This document shows positions 13,801 through 28,800 of a stretch of 64,000 nt of DNA, piece after piece. Under the pieces are notes generated by a model. It searched no databases. It saw nothing but the letters and a program-made list of their open reading frames with translations, and was not told the DNA's origin. Made by a program: the position numbers and the translations under genes. This stretch comes from Numida meleagris. Taxonomy: Eukaryota; Chordata; Aves; Galliformes; Numididae. Every line of letters begins with the position of its first letter. Position 1 is the stretch's first letter. The stretch lies in contig NC_034413.1 of the NCBI RefSeq assembly GCF_002078875.1, positions 62,178,453-62,242,452 of the forward strand, in the 5' to 3' direction.

Positions 13801-16800
13801 TTTTTTGGGTTTTTTTTAGACCCTTGAAGGAGGATCTTACCGAGGCAGCTTAAAAGATGCCACTGGCTGCTTGAATGAAGGAATGACGCCTTCAACTCCC
13901 CCAAGAAACCTTGAAGAGGAACAAAAAGCCAAAGCAATGAGAGGCAGGATGTAAGTTGTCTTGTTGGTTCTTACTTCTGAAATATGCACCCAGCGAGGAC
14001 ACATAGCTGCATGGAAAGAATACTTTGTAGTCAGCAGGAACTGGGAGTAAAACTGTTCTGCTGCTTCTGTTTCTTCTTAGCCTGCAAAAAATACTTCAGA
14101 AAAGCATTTTTGCACCCAGGAAGCTCATATTTCCTCTTTAAAATGCACAGCTTTTACCCCAGATAGCAAATACGTGTTACTGTAGGAGCCTCTGGGCATT
14201 TACACTTGTAATTACTGAGGTGTTTGACTTCTTAATTACAGAGTTGCCAGAGGTGAAATCAGCTCGCAAACGGGGATATATTGACCTTCGAGGAAGGGTG
14301 CAGAGAGCCCCACGAGGATTTTCTGAATGAGATAGTGATCTTTTGCCCTAGCAAAGGAAGGGGCAGAATTCAGAGGCATTTGTGGTGGGAAAATGCTTTT
14401 GAAGAAAACGTTTCATTTCGGAAATGAAACTCCTCTGTTCCTGGTGATGGGAGAGGAAAGAAAGGGTGACAGCTTAAGAAGGTCGTTTTTTTAAAGTTCT
14501 CTATGCACTTTCATAAATACAACAAAAATAATACTTGTGCCTTCAACATTTATCACCATTGTAGCCTACCTCCGATGCATGTGCAGGCTGACAGATGCTA
14601 TTTCAAGCCCTTGCTTTTTTCTGGTAGCCATTCATTCATGAGATATGACTCAGGTTGCGTTTTAGGGCAGAGACCTTGCCACTGTAAGCGCACTGTAAGT
14701 ACAGGAGCGTTTCTGACTCGCAGTGCTCCTGGCAGGGGGACTGGCAGCGTGTTTCATGTAATTCACGGCTGCCTCCGTCCAGATTTCCAAAATGCCAGGA
14801 TGTATGGGAGCACCTGCTGGTGGTTTTTCAGCACAAGACATCTGTCTCCTCTCCAGCTCCCTGGTGTCTGTGCTCAGTATCTCTGTCTCTCACTGTGTTT
14901 AATTCTGTAACTGTATTAGGCAGCTCCAGACTCGAGCTGTGACCCCCATTTCCCACAAAACAGCAGTTGAATCCTTGCACAGGCATGGGCACTAATTTCC
15001 TGCCTCTGGCAACATGTGTCAGCAGTTAGCCTTGGCACTAAGAAGCCATCAGCCCCGATTGCTGCATTTCTGTGAGCAGCAAGACAGTGGTCTTAATAGA
15101 ACCATAAAATCCTTGAATCATTAAGGTTGGAAAAAACCTCTAAGACCATTGAGTACAACCATCCACCTACCACCTGCTGTCCAGTACTCTTATTGAGTAG
15201 TGTTGGTCAGTGCAGATTTAATGTGGGGTTACCAAGATATCCAAATGCTGAAACTTATTCAGAGGCGAGAGGGCTCTATCCTTGTTGTGTTTAATGCCAT
15301 TTTAACTACTGTTGTGTAGTCAACACACAACTGCCTGCCTGGCCTCGCTCTGTGTCATCAGATTAGTTGAGTGAACTCAACATTTTGGCAGCATACATCG
15401 TAGAAACCTGAAGTGTGGGACTGCCTTCAGAGTCCCACGCCAGAGAGGCTTTAGGAAACCAGCCGAGGTTTAGTGTGTTCACCTGGCAGACACCTGGTTG
15501 ACACAGCAAGCTTTGATTCACACCTGCCCACCTAACACTGCAGCACTGGCTGCTACCCCTGCCTTCATTCTTAGAGCAGGCTTTGGCCAGCTGTACCCTT
15601 ACAGCCAGAGGAATGGGCCATGCTCGTCCAGGCTGCATGCTGCTGCCTTGCCAAAGAGCAGTCTTTTGTCTTGCTCATGTTTACTACCCGGGCACGCAGC
15701 TTGGCAGGGTGCTGCAGAGAGCACAAGCATCTGGCACCGCCACTGCCAGCCTTGGCCTCTGCCCAGGGGGCTGGATTTCACTCCTACACAAAGAAGGAGC
15801 TGCTTGACCTCCCCCCACCACACATCCAAGCATCTCCTCTGCTCCATCCAAGCAGAGGACACCTCGGCTGCTGTTGTGCTGGAGCCAAAAGCCAGCCTGT
15901 GTTTTCTTTTTTTCTTTTTATCTTAGCACTGTTCGCCCTTAGCCCTATCGCTTCAAGTGGGCCGGCCTGCTGATGGATGTGAGGGGAGAGATATTAGACA
16001 TGAAAGCACTCCTCTATCTTGTTAGCCTTGTTGCTGCCAGAGCGAGCTTGAGCACAGATGGAGTTTATTTGTCATGTGCCAAATCCATGTATTGGCGTAA
16101 TTGAGAGGAAAACTGCAGCAAGCTGTAACTTTTGAAATTGTCCTCAAAAGAACATGATGTGATTAGGCAGTTTGACATAAAAAGGAGGGTTTTTTTTAGT
16201 TTTGTGCTGTTTGTGTGCACCAGGCCTTCATTAGCCAACTCTCCTACCCAGGATTATCAGATAAGTGTAAATCACCGCACACCCACAAGATTATTGAGTC
16301 TGACAGATTAAGCTCTGTGTTAAGGCAGGAGGGGGGATTTGTTTTCCAAGTGTTCGAAACTTCTAAATGAAAACTGAGCTGGGGCAAGAAATCCTTTCCT
16401 CCTTGCTTCAAAATGGGTTGGGAAATGTCCCCACTGCCAACGGACGGCTGCATGGAGGAGAGGAGGGCAGGGATGGGTAATTCAAAGCACAAACACCTTG
16501 TTGTGCCCAAGGACCTGGTATGAAAGAGGGAACAAAGGAAAGATGATCTAGATAAGAGCGCTGAAACTACCCTGGCTTGAAATGTGACATTTTTTGTCGT
16601 TTTCATTCCACTGAGCTAAGAGTGAGTCGGGTTGCGTCTCCTGGGATGCTGGTGGATATTTGCTGGGAGGTGATACGTGGTAAGGAGCAAACTGTAACAT
16701 CCAGGAGCGTGGTCAAATAGATGTATGTTCTGTTTTAATTTAGGTTTGTCTTAAATGAACTGGTCCAGACTGAAAAAGACTACGTCAAAGACTTGGGAAC

Positions 16801-19800
16801 TGTTGTGGAGGTGAGCTGAAGCAAACCCTGCTGTGCAAAATGTTTTCCCACTAACCAACAGCGTGCTGAAAAGTGGCAAAAACAAAAAATACCGCATGAG
16901 AAACAAACTGCTTTATTTTGCTTCCATGGTCCCCTTCTCATGTTGACAGAAACAAGAAGAAATGCCATTGGAAACTGTTTTTGTTTCCATCTAACAAATC
17001 TTGTATTTTAGGTTTCAACTCGAGTGTGCAAAGGTTTTTCTTGGCCACCCTGCTTGTGACAAACTCTTCCTGCTGCAGAGCAGCCCTGAGAGCAGTGGTG
17101 GAGAATAATTTATGCCCCTTCCATTTCTTTTGTTCCATTCTTGCTGTCGTGCAGCGAGCCTCACTTCAAATTACTATTGCATAATGGTAACACTTGCCTT
17201 GAGTTTGCACCTGGACTATGGTCCTGTGTTTGAGTGCCTTCCCAGAGGTTGGGTTTGGATCTGTTCTGAGGCGTGTGTGTGGCCAGTGGATTATGGTTAG
17301 AGAATTTGGGTTTTTTTCCACCATTTTTTCAAAAACAGTCATGGTTTTGTAAGCTTCAACTTGTAAAGGCCTGGCTCATCCCTAGGGATCACCTGCCAGA
17401 GACAACCCACACGCATGTTCTGGTTTGATTCCCAGCAAGGACTTAGCACTGGAGGCACTTGATTGAAGTAGGCTTTTGGGAATGCTTCTGGCATTCACTA
17501 GTCCGAGGAGAATTATCAGCCCATCTAACAGCAGTTTTCAAGAGCTTCCAAACTTGAAGAACTTTGTGTTATCTTCTGTTTACCTCATGCTCCACTGGCA
17601 GAGCTGACAGGGCTAGAGTGCTCCAAAGACTTATAAAGAAACTCTCAGGAGGTGTGAGAAATCCTATTCATGTGACTCTTTAAACTTGCTGCGTGGCTTT
17701 GTGCTCCCACAAAATACTCATGGTGATGAATAGAAAAATTCTGTCTGTGCAGAGTCTGGCTTCTGCCTCTTACCAGCGAAGCCAAGAGCATGATAAAGCT
17801 TTTGTTTAATTTTTATCTTCTAATTGCACTTGTCACTTCAATGACATCTAATAAAGGTTTGTAGAACTATTGCAGATATTCAGAATAAATAGATATTCAA
17901 AGAAAAAAGGCATTAAATTTTTACTTGCTTGAACAAAATGAGTGTAATTATGCTCCCCCTTCGAGTGAACCCTTTGCTAATCACTGATCGTTAATCCTTA
18001 AGGGCTTCATGAAGAGAATAGAAGAAAAGGGAGTTTCTGAAGATATGAAAGGGAAAGACAAGATAGTGTTTGGCAATATTCACCAGATCTATGACTGGCA
18101 CAAAGAGTAAGTTGTTGGTTTGGTTCATTTTTAAGCTCCTTTCTAACCACTTGTTCATGAAGGATTGGGGTATGCCATATCCATACATCTAAATTGCCTT
18201 TAATTGAACATAATTAGCAGGTCATTCAGGGCACAACTTCCTAAGGACTTTGCCTCACTGTCTTTCCTTCTGCTCTGGACATTTCCCTCACCAAGGAATC
18301 ACGGTGTCCTTGCCATCACACATCCCTTGGGTGCCTCTCACATGGTCCGCTTCTGACAGCAGCTCTTGCAAGCATAAAACAAAAAGATGTCAGAAAAATA
18401 TTCACAAAATATTAAGTTTGTGTCAGCAGCAGAATATTTTTACCAGTGTCATTCATTGTTTCAGTGTGATGATGCAAGTTTTCTATCACACATAGAGAGA
18501 GAGTCCCTATTTTTGGTTCTGCGTATCTAGGTCGAGAAGTCTGTTTAAAATGCAGAGGAATTTAACTTTCATACAAGACTGAGTTATGGAAGGAGCTGTA
18601 GCTGGTGGCAGTGATAGGGATGTTTAGCTGGGACAGATGTTCAACCTGCATCTTTTTTTGAGGCTCTGGGATTTCCTGGGATCAAACCATTGCTGGCATA
18701 TGTTCTGCATTTGACTACTGTAGCAAATCTACGGAGGCATTTGGGAGAGAAATCCTGCAGTGAAAAGGGAATATCATGGAAAAGGAGATTGTCAGGGTTT
18801 ACCTACCCGTTAGAAAAACATCAGTGTTTCTAAAATTCGGTTGAGCTGCATTTATGTCACTTTTAAGCATTCAAGCAGGCACCTACCAAAGGTGCAGGTC
18901 AAGACAGAGGCTGTGTTTACAAATATAACTAACAGTAGGATACTGAGAAACAGTGTAAAATAGAGCATGCCAGTAGTGATCTGTTTATTCAAGTGGAAGC
19001 TTGTGTGTCTCTTTCATGTTGACCAGTACTCTGTATCTGCTCATGCAACTGAGAACTCCTTGTAAATTGTCACTTGGGTCTTCGCAAATGTTTAGATACA
19101 CAGAAGAGTTGTACTTTATAAGTTCTCAGGGAGGAATGCAGTTAGATAATGGTTGGCAGTATAAAAACATTTGTACCTCTGTAAGTGTAACAATAAAGAA
19201 GAGCGGATAGTTTGCAAGATAAGACCTCCATGCTTCAGAGCTCTCATCCAGTTTTAGAAATGCCACCACTGAGGGCTGAAGCCAGGCTTCTCTTTTCATT
19301 TATTATTGAGTACCATAGCCAAAATTGCATTGATATATTACTGATGGATGACTGGTTTGCTGCTGGGATGACCTAAAAAAGTCTTCTGAAATGTTGGAAA
19401 TGTTGATATCCTTTCTTTCAGCTTTTTCCTGGCTGAACTGGAAAAATGTCTTCAGGAGCATGACCGTTTAGCACAGCTTTTTATTAAACATGTAAGTTTT
19501 ATTTGGTTACCTATCTTTTAGTCCACTCATCATTTAGGGTGTGATGACTCCTGTCCCAAAACATCTGCTTGTGTCGACTTGATACTTTGGCGTTCAAAAC
19601 TTGATATGTATACAGAGTAACCTGTAGTTGTCTTCAGGATTCTCCCCAAGCATTTATCATCAGCTTCTTGTAGACTTCTTATTTTGGGGGGGAGGGAAAT
19701 TGATTTCTCAATTAAGTGGCTGCCCCCCAGGGGAACCTCCCCTTGCTGAAGGGGCAGAAGTGGAGAAAAGAACCAGCTGCCGATTTACATTCCCATATCA

Positions 19801-22800
19801 GTAAATCTTTGATTAAACCAAAAATAAAGATGACCAAACAGAACATCTAGGCAATTTTCTGCCAGCTTTTAAAAGCAGAACAGGATAGCAGCCGATATCT
19901 CACCAGGCTGCTGTGCATCTTGCTTTCACAGGAGCGGCGATTACACATGTATGTGGTGTACTGCCAAAACAAGCCACGATCTGAATATATAGTAGCTGAG
20001 TATGAGGCATATTTTGAGGTAAGCATGGCTCATTATACATTACTGCTACCTACATCTGTGAGTCTTAGTAGACTATGCTGTAACCTGTGAGGTTTGTCTT
20101 AAACAAACTCCAGGTGATGTTGATATTGTGAGTGCGGCTGAAGTCTCTGCTATGGGGAAAAATGTTCTTCTGTTTGTCTCAAATTCTCATGTCGTTAATT
20201 TCTAATAACTACTTAATCCAGTACTTACTGTCTGTTATCCTCAGAGTGCCACAACTGTGTTGAATTCTGTCCAAAATAAATAAAACAGACTTTTTGATCT
20301 GTAATCTACAGAGGAGGAGGTAAAAGTCATTGGAGCTGGGTGGTGCCTCTCATAAACCTCCAATAACTTTGTCTGTTTCAAGAAGTCTTTGGGACTAGAC
20401 ACACATAATATCTTAGATGGTAATGTGACAGAAGCTTGTTTAAGTACAGAAAGCTGTTTTGTTTCACCCAAGGGCACAAGGCGTGTTCTGTAGGACTTGT
20501 TTGTGAGCAAATCCCTGCTGCAGTGGAGAGAGCTCTAAGGGAGGAAGGAATCTTATGCTTCCAAATATCTTCCAGCTCGGTCATGACTTCTACCCAGTCC
20601 CTGCCTAGATAGGACATGCCAGACTTTTAAATCCTCTGAAATTCACTCTCGCAAACAAAAGATTAAGAACAGATCAGCTTTCTGTAGAAGTAAGTCTCCA
20701 CGGAGACATTTTATCATGTTCTCTGCTTTACTCTGTGCTTGTTTGCAATTGTTTTTTAATTCTCAATCTTTAGGAGGTTCAACAGGAAATAAACCAGCGG
20801 CTGACCATCAGTGACTTTCTGATCAAACCCATCCAGAGAATAACTAAATATCAGCTTCTTCTCAAGGTGAGTGGAAAGATGCGGTTTGGACTTGGTTCTG
20901 CATCTTGGATGCTGTCATTTTGAATCAGCCTTAGTTTTAACTGAGGAATAACTTCATCAGATTAGGAAGAAAGAGTGTTTATATATGGGTTTATACAGTG
21001 TTGAGTCCTGTGAAAGATACCCAGAGAGCAGGAGGGCCCCATCTGTGGGAGCTGGTTGTAACTGATGATGATCAGAGACTTTTCTTATTTTCTGTTGGAA
21101 TATTTCTGTAAACTTCAAATAGGACTTTTCATCTTCTGAAATTTCAGAGCAAACTCGCAATCAAACTTTGGAAATTGCAACATATGCATGGAAGAGTGCA
21201 AACAAAGCCATTCTTTGGTGCTGAATGATATTCTTCTAATTAAACACTGCAGCTTTCATTTCTGAATGTATCTCTCTTCTGAATATTTCCACAATATTCT
21301 GGTCTGAAAATCTAGGGAGTCCATGGTAATTTTTTTCCCAAGTCTGACTGCTATGGCTTCTGCTGACTTCTCCCACAATGCCAATCACTCAGCATTTCTG
21401 AAAATCCATGCCTAGGTGTCTCAAGGTAATATCCAAAATTAGGCATGTCTGAACCATGCTCTGTCATCTCCAGCAGTACCGGGGCTCTGAGGTGGTTTCT
21501 CCTCTGTTTTGAATGAATCTCAAGCAGGCTGCCGTCAGCCTACAGTTTGGTAATTGCACACTTGTAAAGAGACAGCAGCACGTTCCCTGAAATGCCCAAA
21601 GGAAAAGAAAAAATCTTCAAGTGTCTGTGGTCTCGTGGCTTAAGCCAGGGACCAAGTCAGCATTCCCAAGGGCTAATCCTAGCTTTGCCTATTTTTTTTT
21701 TGTGGTGTTTTCAGCAACCATCCACATGCCTTTTCCATATCTATAAAAATGGGTATTATATAAAGTAACTTCTAAACATGAATTTATCAGAAATCACTGG
21801 ATAAATGTGCTTCTTCTTTTTTAAAACTGGCGTCTTCTCTTTTCTCTTTCTGAAGTGCCTTAATGCAAACGTTTCTGCTTTCTCCAGGACTTCCTGAGGT
21901 ACAGTGAAAAAGCTGGTCTGGAGTGCTCTGAAATAGAGGTACGTTTTCATGGCCTGGATAGCGGTGCTGCAATAAGGCCCTTTATATGGAGAAATGCAAA
22001 CTGCGGTATTTGACAATAGCTGAAAGTCCTGCTGATATTCTAAATGTGGTATTTCTCTTTAGATCAAGCCAGAAGTAAAAAATGAAGGCACAGTCCTCTT
22101 TTAGACATTACCGTAAATGTCAAGTACACGAGGACTTTGCTGTGAATACCATCTAGCAGTGATCATGCTGCTGAAGTTCATTATTTGGCACTTTGCTTTT
22201 AGGGACCCTTTACCAATGCAACCTTTGTTCTCCTTAACAGAAAGCAGTTGAGTTAATGTGCCTTGTACCAAAACGTTGCAATGATATGATGAACCTGGGT
22301 CGCCTCCAAGGCTTTGAGGTACGTTCTGCTTGTAATAACAGCCGGGCTAGGAAAGGTGCTTTGTCTTTCTGTGATTGTCTCCACAATCAGCCCCACCTCA
22401 AGCTATTTATCTGGTGATTGTCCTTCTCCAGTGGTGAGCTGCATGCTTTGGTGAGGTTTCAAAGGTGGAGGTGATATACCTGTCATTCGAAACTTGTAAC
22501 AATAAAGGTGGTGTTTCTTCAAAAGGCGAGATCTGTAAAAGCTTCTGCAAGCCTGAATTAGACTTCTTATCTGTGCTGTCAGAGCAAAATAAACATTGAA
22601 CCAGACTGCTCTGCCTGTTAGTAAGGTCACTGAGCACTAACATCTCAACAGCTCCCTCCTAGCATGGCACATCCAGAAGGGGACTTGTGAGTTATAACGC
22701 CACAGGCTACAACCTGGGGGTTGTAACTGAAATGGTGTAGTCTTTGGCAGACCTGATGAGAGAGGTCTTATTTCCAAAGACCAGTTTCTCATACCTTGTT

Positions 22801-25800
22801 ATACATCATAGCATTCCTGCAAACATACATCCTGTACTACATGTCCTGAGATGTTGTGTCCGATTCCTTGCTTGAGGGGGGAGGAGAACACATGACTAGA
22901 GTAGATACGAGGCACTACAACAGCAAACCACATAATGAGAACAGTGTTTGAAATTAAGTACAAAAAAAGCATCAACTTGCTTTTGGTTTTACATGCATAT
23001 ACAGTGGAAATGACAGTTAAAAAAATAACACCTTGTGTTATTTTCCTTATACTGAGTTCCTGATTTAAAAGATAAATTAGAGGGTATATACTTCAACATA
23101 AATTCAGTGCTGCTTGGGAAACTTGGACTGCACAAAGTATAGAAGATCATCTCATGGGACCATGCAGGGCCAGGATTTGTAACATTGGTGCCTTGGCTCT
23201 GCTCCTCAGGGCAAGCTGACGGCCCAGGGCAAGCTGCTGCAGCAGGACACCTTCTACGTGACAGAGCAGGACTCCGGAGTTCAGTCTCGACCAAAGGAAC
23301 GTAGGGTGTTTCTCTTTGAGCAGATAGTTATCTTCAGCGAGCTGCTTAGGAAAGGATCTTTAACACCGGGCTACATGTTCAAGAAAAGCATAAAGGTAAG
23401 AAATAAGAGTGGGAGATGCGTATTTTGTTTGATTGTCACATAGAGAAGTCTCACCAATTTTCTGCACTGTGAGACCCCTCTGTCCTGTCATAGGTGGACA
23501 ACAATTTGTAGAAAACATTGGCATTGAGTTTACAGTAGATCAGAAGCCATTTAAGACCAATGTCTTGAAATAAACCACCGAGCATCTAAATTTACTGGGA
23601 AGGTCCTCTGTCACACATAGGTCTGGGTTAGCAAATACGGCTACAAAGCCTGCATTAGGAAAAGTGAGTATATAATAGTTGCTTTTAAGCATGATCGTAA
23701 AAGGTGGAGGAAACAAAACCCTCATCTTAAGCCTAACTGTAAGTCACTGGATGTGACATTACTGGAAATACCGCTCCTAATGGGGCGGGACTCTTGGTAC
23801 AAATGTGAATGTTGCATGTGATAGAAACTATTTCAAAACCCATCAAAAATACCCACAGAAATAAAAATGTAGCTAAGGAATTACAAAACTAGCTAAACTA
23901 TTCAGAAAGCTTTAAGAAATTGATTTAATTTTAAAATGATCTTTCCAGAGTTTGGGACTGGGATTAGAAGTAAAAACTGAAAGTAATATGGGAAAACATG
24001 TTTATTGTTTTTTCAAGGGTTTCTATGTTTGTTCAACAAAGGCAGAATTCACCTCTGGAATGTAGCTGAGGTTGAATGCTCCACTTCTTTCAGTAAAGCA
24101 GCCTTTGCTGTAGCTGTAAAAGAGCAAAGTCACAGGTTCATCTGAATGTCTTCATCATTCAAAGCTGAGAAACCAGTCTGGAACTGACTTCCTTCCCAAA
24201 GTGCATTTAAAACAAAATGTGGGAGAATGCATTGTATTTGCTCTAAATTTTAAATGATACATTAGTATGAAACAGAAGAGAACAGTGTCAGGTAAAATAA
24301 TGCATATTAACCGTATAACCTGTTATAAAAGATAATAGGCATCTTCTTGGCAGACAGAAACTGCAGCATTTACTGAAAAGCATATCCATTTGCAAGTCAG
24401 TGTTCTGTAGAGTTTTCAGCCAAGTAATAAGCTAGAAAGGAAAAACTTAAAGTTTACAAATAAACAATAATCTTGATTTAGATGAGCAGCTTTGATTTTA
24501 TCCTGCTGCTGAATTAAATCATGATTCAATTTGGAGATAGAAATAACATGAATCATTTTTATTTCAGTTTATTGTATGTATAACAATGAGGCTTTTATCT
24601 GCAGGAAACAATTCCTGAATTGTATGTTGTAGATAAAGAGAGAAAAATAAATCTCTTCTAATGTCAATAAAATTAGCTTGCCTCGAGGGTATGGGTTGCT
24701 TTTCTAGTTAAACAGCTTATTAAAGTAATGCTGTTTCCACTGCCTGAGTTGCTTTAAAATCTCTGTGTGATAATTTTCCAGTCCCTCTTTTCTTCCATTT
24801 GGCAAACAGCTCATTCTCCTGTTGAGTATCTGCAGCAAATGTGGGATCCCCCGTGGCTCCACGTGCATCTCCCCCACTGCAGCTGGAAGTCTGCGCTCCG
24901 GCAGCGCTCCCAGCCTGCTCCCAGACCCTGCTGCAGCTTCTGCTTGCTTTTGCAGTGCTCCTGTGCTTTCCCACTGCAACACTTTGATCCCATCTTCCAT
25001 TGTGGTTGTCCAGTTCTCTGGGAGACACTTCCTGAGAGGTCCCACACAGCAGGAGGACCAAGCCAGCACCACAGATCCCATTTCTTCCCTCTATGTCAGG
25101 GCCACAGAGGTGTCTCTGTTAGACTAAAAAGTACATATGACTTCAGATGCAGCCATTCTGGTCTGCCAGGGAGATTAGGCTCCCAAATATGTGTCCCCAA
25201 GGTCCGTCACACTCGGACAGTGACAGAAGCTTCATCATCATGTTTTACATTAGTGAAGAAACTTTCTTTATGCAGTGAGGCATAGTTAGCTTTCAGGAAT
25301 AGCGCATCCCTTCTTGGACGCTGCTCAGTTGGATACCTTTCAAGCTCTCAAAATACTTAAATGGGCAGCCTTGGCAAATGTGTCTGCCTGAGACACCAAC
25401 AGTAGTCTTAGTAGTCTCTGATCTACGAGTTCTTTTCTTGGAGTCATATAGGATTGACTTGCTTGCTTTGGTTGCCAGCCAGAGGAGAAGCAGCTCAGAA
25501 CATGAGGGAGAGCGCTGTCCAAGCTCCCAGTCCACCCCTTCCCTTGTCTCCATGTCAAAACAGTTCCTGCCTGCTCCACAGACTCCACAGGGGCCCACAG
25601 AAGGGAGGGAAGAGACTCCTTTCATCTCGCAGTTCTCGCAGCTTGGACAGCATTCAGATGTGGAGTAGACCTCTCTATGCCTTGACAGATACAGCAATAG
25701 GAGATGGACCTTTTCTAGAGGGATGTTATGACCATAGCCTTCACAGATGTCTATATTTGGCAAGACTCTTTTTTTTCTTTTTTAAAGCATCTTGTAAACT

Positions 25801-28800
25801 AACATCCTTGTCAAGCTTCTGTTACATTAAGCCTGAATTGCCCACTAAAGCAGAAAAGCCATGCCAGCCCATTCTTGTTTACTGTTGTAGACTTGAGTTA
25901 CTCAGGAGAATTCAAAGATATGAGTGCGCTTGCCCAGAAGGACATGGTATCCTGCAGGACATCAGATGAAATTCCCATCCTTGAGATTTCTTGGAAGAGT
26001 ATCTGTGACTATGGTCAAGTCAAGCAAACACATGCAGATGACAGTGTCTTCCACTAGAAATAAGATATCGTGGAGCATCAGTGTTCTTTTTTTTTTTTGG
26101 TATATCCTTGTACAGTGTCCATTCCATTTAAGATGTTAATTTTCTGTGATTAGACAGAGAATTTCTTTCCATGAAGGATAAGAAATGTAAACACTCACTT
26201 AAATTGAAGGAATGATAGACCTTATTAACATCTTAATAAGAACAGTTTAACTCTATTTATGGGTTATAGTAAATTTTTAGCTCATCAGTCAAGTCTATGT
26301 TACCTTAAAATAGAAACTGTAATTCAAGGCAAGGCAGATGGATGTCTGGTATATCTGTCAAAGCTTTATTAAGCTTAAAAGTTTACCTCCCTAAATCTAG
26401 ATGAGGCAAGTTCTTTTGATTATGACTTGACGGTCTGTTATTGGACTCAGTTATTTTCAGGAACTTTTCACAACAATTTTATTCTGATTCTTGAGTAATG
26501 CTAAGTCATGCTGTGTGTAACACATGCTTACCTTGGCTTGTTTCAGATGAACTACCTTGTCATTGAAGAAAACGTGGACAATGATCCCTGCAGGTTTGCT
26601 CTAATGAGCCGGGAAACATCTGAGAGAGTCATTTTACAGGCAGCTAATCCAGAAATTCAGCAAGCTTGGGTACACGACATCAACCAGGTCCTGGACACAC
26701 AAAGGGATTTCCTGAATGGTATGTACATGGGCTTTGCACTGTTTCCCAAACAGTGACACTAGGTGGGACTCAAAATCTTTGCATTTTGGTCCCTCTAGGA
26801 GAAAAAGGTTCAGCAACTTCTTGTTCATATGGAAAAACCCATGGAGAAAATGAGAGCCCAGTCTACTTGTCAGTAAGGGCTGGGTCAAGTGCTATCCACG
26901 GAGTACATGTGAAGGAGGTCTCTTAAGTCATCAGCTGGTCTTCGAAAAGGGACCAGCTCAGTGACACTGCAAAGAGGCCTCCTGGGAACCGCAGGAGCTG
27001 TGCATGAACAGGGGCCCACTGAAAATGTCAGCTTTGCTTTAGGAAGAGATTTGGGGTGGTTTGAAATCATATTTCAAATTAAAGCTCTGTTTCTATTAAA
27101 AACAAAAACAACACAGACACGATCAACAAAAACAGATTTTGAAAATACAAAGGAATCAAATTTAATTAATAAGGAACCAGGACTAGAGGAAAAAAATTAA
27201 AATAGTATCTCTTTTTGTCTGTTGTTGGAAGCAACAAAGCGGGAATATTTCTTTGGAAGCTCCAAAATTGTTTTGTACAATTAATTTCCAAATTGTTCTG
27301 AACTATTCATTTCAAAACTTTGTTTTTAATTGAGCTTACATTAAAAAAAACATTCTATATTTAAAACCTTAATAAATGATTGCTATAGTGAAATTTGCTA
27401 GCTTGAATCAAAACGTTTTGGCTTGGCACAGTGTGTTAGCTTTTTTGATTTGGGGTGTTTTATTTTGTGGATTTTTTTGTTGCAAAATCTGAAGAGTCTC
27501 TTTCAATTCAGACCCAAACAAAACTTCTCCTTTCTTCAGTGTGGAATTTTCACAGGTTTGGGTTTTGTTTTTTAGTTTTAATTTAACATAGTTTTACTTC
27601 TCAGAAGTTAAATGGGACAAGGTTACAAAGAAAATCTGTTTGTAGTGGTTTGAAAACTATGGCTGAGTTGAGAAGACAAAGCGTGTTTCACATGATTCCA
27701 AAACTTGACGTTTGATTTTCATGGCTTGGGCCATGAAAGGGTCTTGTGCAGTCATTGCAAAATAGTTCCGTTCCATAAAGAGATTTGGTGAGATGGACAG
27801 CCTGAGTTTCCTGATTTGACTAGTGGTACCAAAACTTGCTGATGTTGTGGCAGTGCAGTTGACTTTGAACTTTTGACTTGAGGGCCAGTAATGCTTAGCT
27901 GCAGAAATTTTTTCTAAGTCTAGAAAGGACTCCACAGACACTGCTGCAGTCGTTTTGTGTCCTTTCACATCTTTCTTACATGTTTTCCTTTTAATTTATC
28001 CCCTCGTATCTTCCCAGCATTTTCTGTCCGGTGAGTCCCTTTTTCTACTGTAGCATCTTTGCAGCCCCTACGTAGCCTGTCTTCCAGCAAATAATTTGAT
28101 GGGTTAGAAAGGTAATCTTCAGTATCTCTAAAGCTAGAAGTAAAAGTAGATTTATATTAAAACACAAGCTTAAGGATTTGCTTTAAACCTATAAATAAGA
28201 TCCAAGAAAATGGTATTGTATCCAGTCAAGCTTGTCCAGTCTAGAACAATTTAAGTGGCTTTTAGGATGTAATCTCTTTGAGGCTGACTAATCTTTAAAT
28301 ATGTTCTTTAGCTTTGCAATTCATTAAAGCGGATGTTTTCTGTCTTTAAAATCATATTAAACCAACGCTGAGCCGACACTGCAGAAACTAAATAACAAGA
28401 TACTCCCTGTGAGTTCTTGTTCAAGCTGTATCTCATTTTCTGATTTATTTAGGAAAGCCCTAACAAATAAGGAACCATGTGCAAAGCATAGTATCTTCAC
28501 ACTCAGTTCATACATCTAAAACTTGGTGCAATTGCACTGTAATATTCAAGCTTTCCATATTTTTCTTTGGAATAACAAAAGCTGCTAAGCTTATGAAACA
28601 GGCTGTGCACCAAATGATTGGCTATAGTGACTGTTGTCTCCTGCTTTTAAGAAGTGAGCTGTAAAGAAAGTATGTCTCTGATGGATGTACTTCATGTAAA
28701 AAATGCCATTGATCTGTAACTTTTTTTTATCATGTTTTATGAGTTTTTCCTGAGAGAGCAAGTACGTGGACATTGATTTTTGCCAGGAGCCTGTGAGAAC

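Noticed and set aside
15498..15926. 142-codon plus-strand open frame in a KALRN intron
   Set aside because: It lies in a GC-richer stretch with open frames in several frames on both strands, and shows no domain, no splice context and no known similarity.
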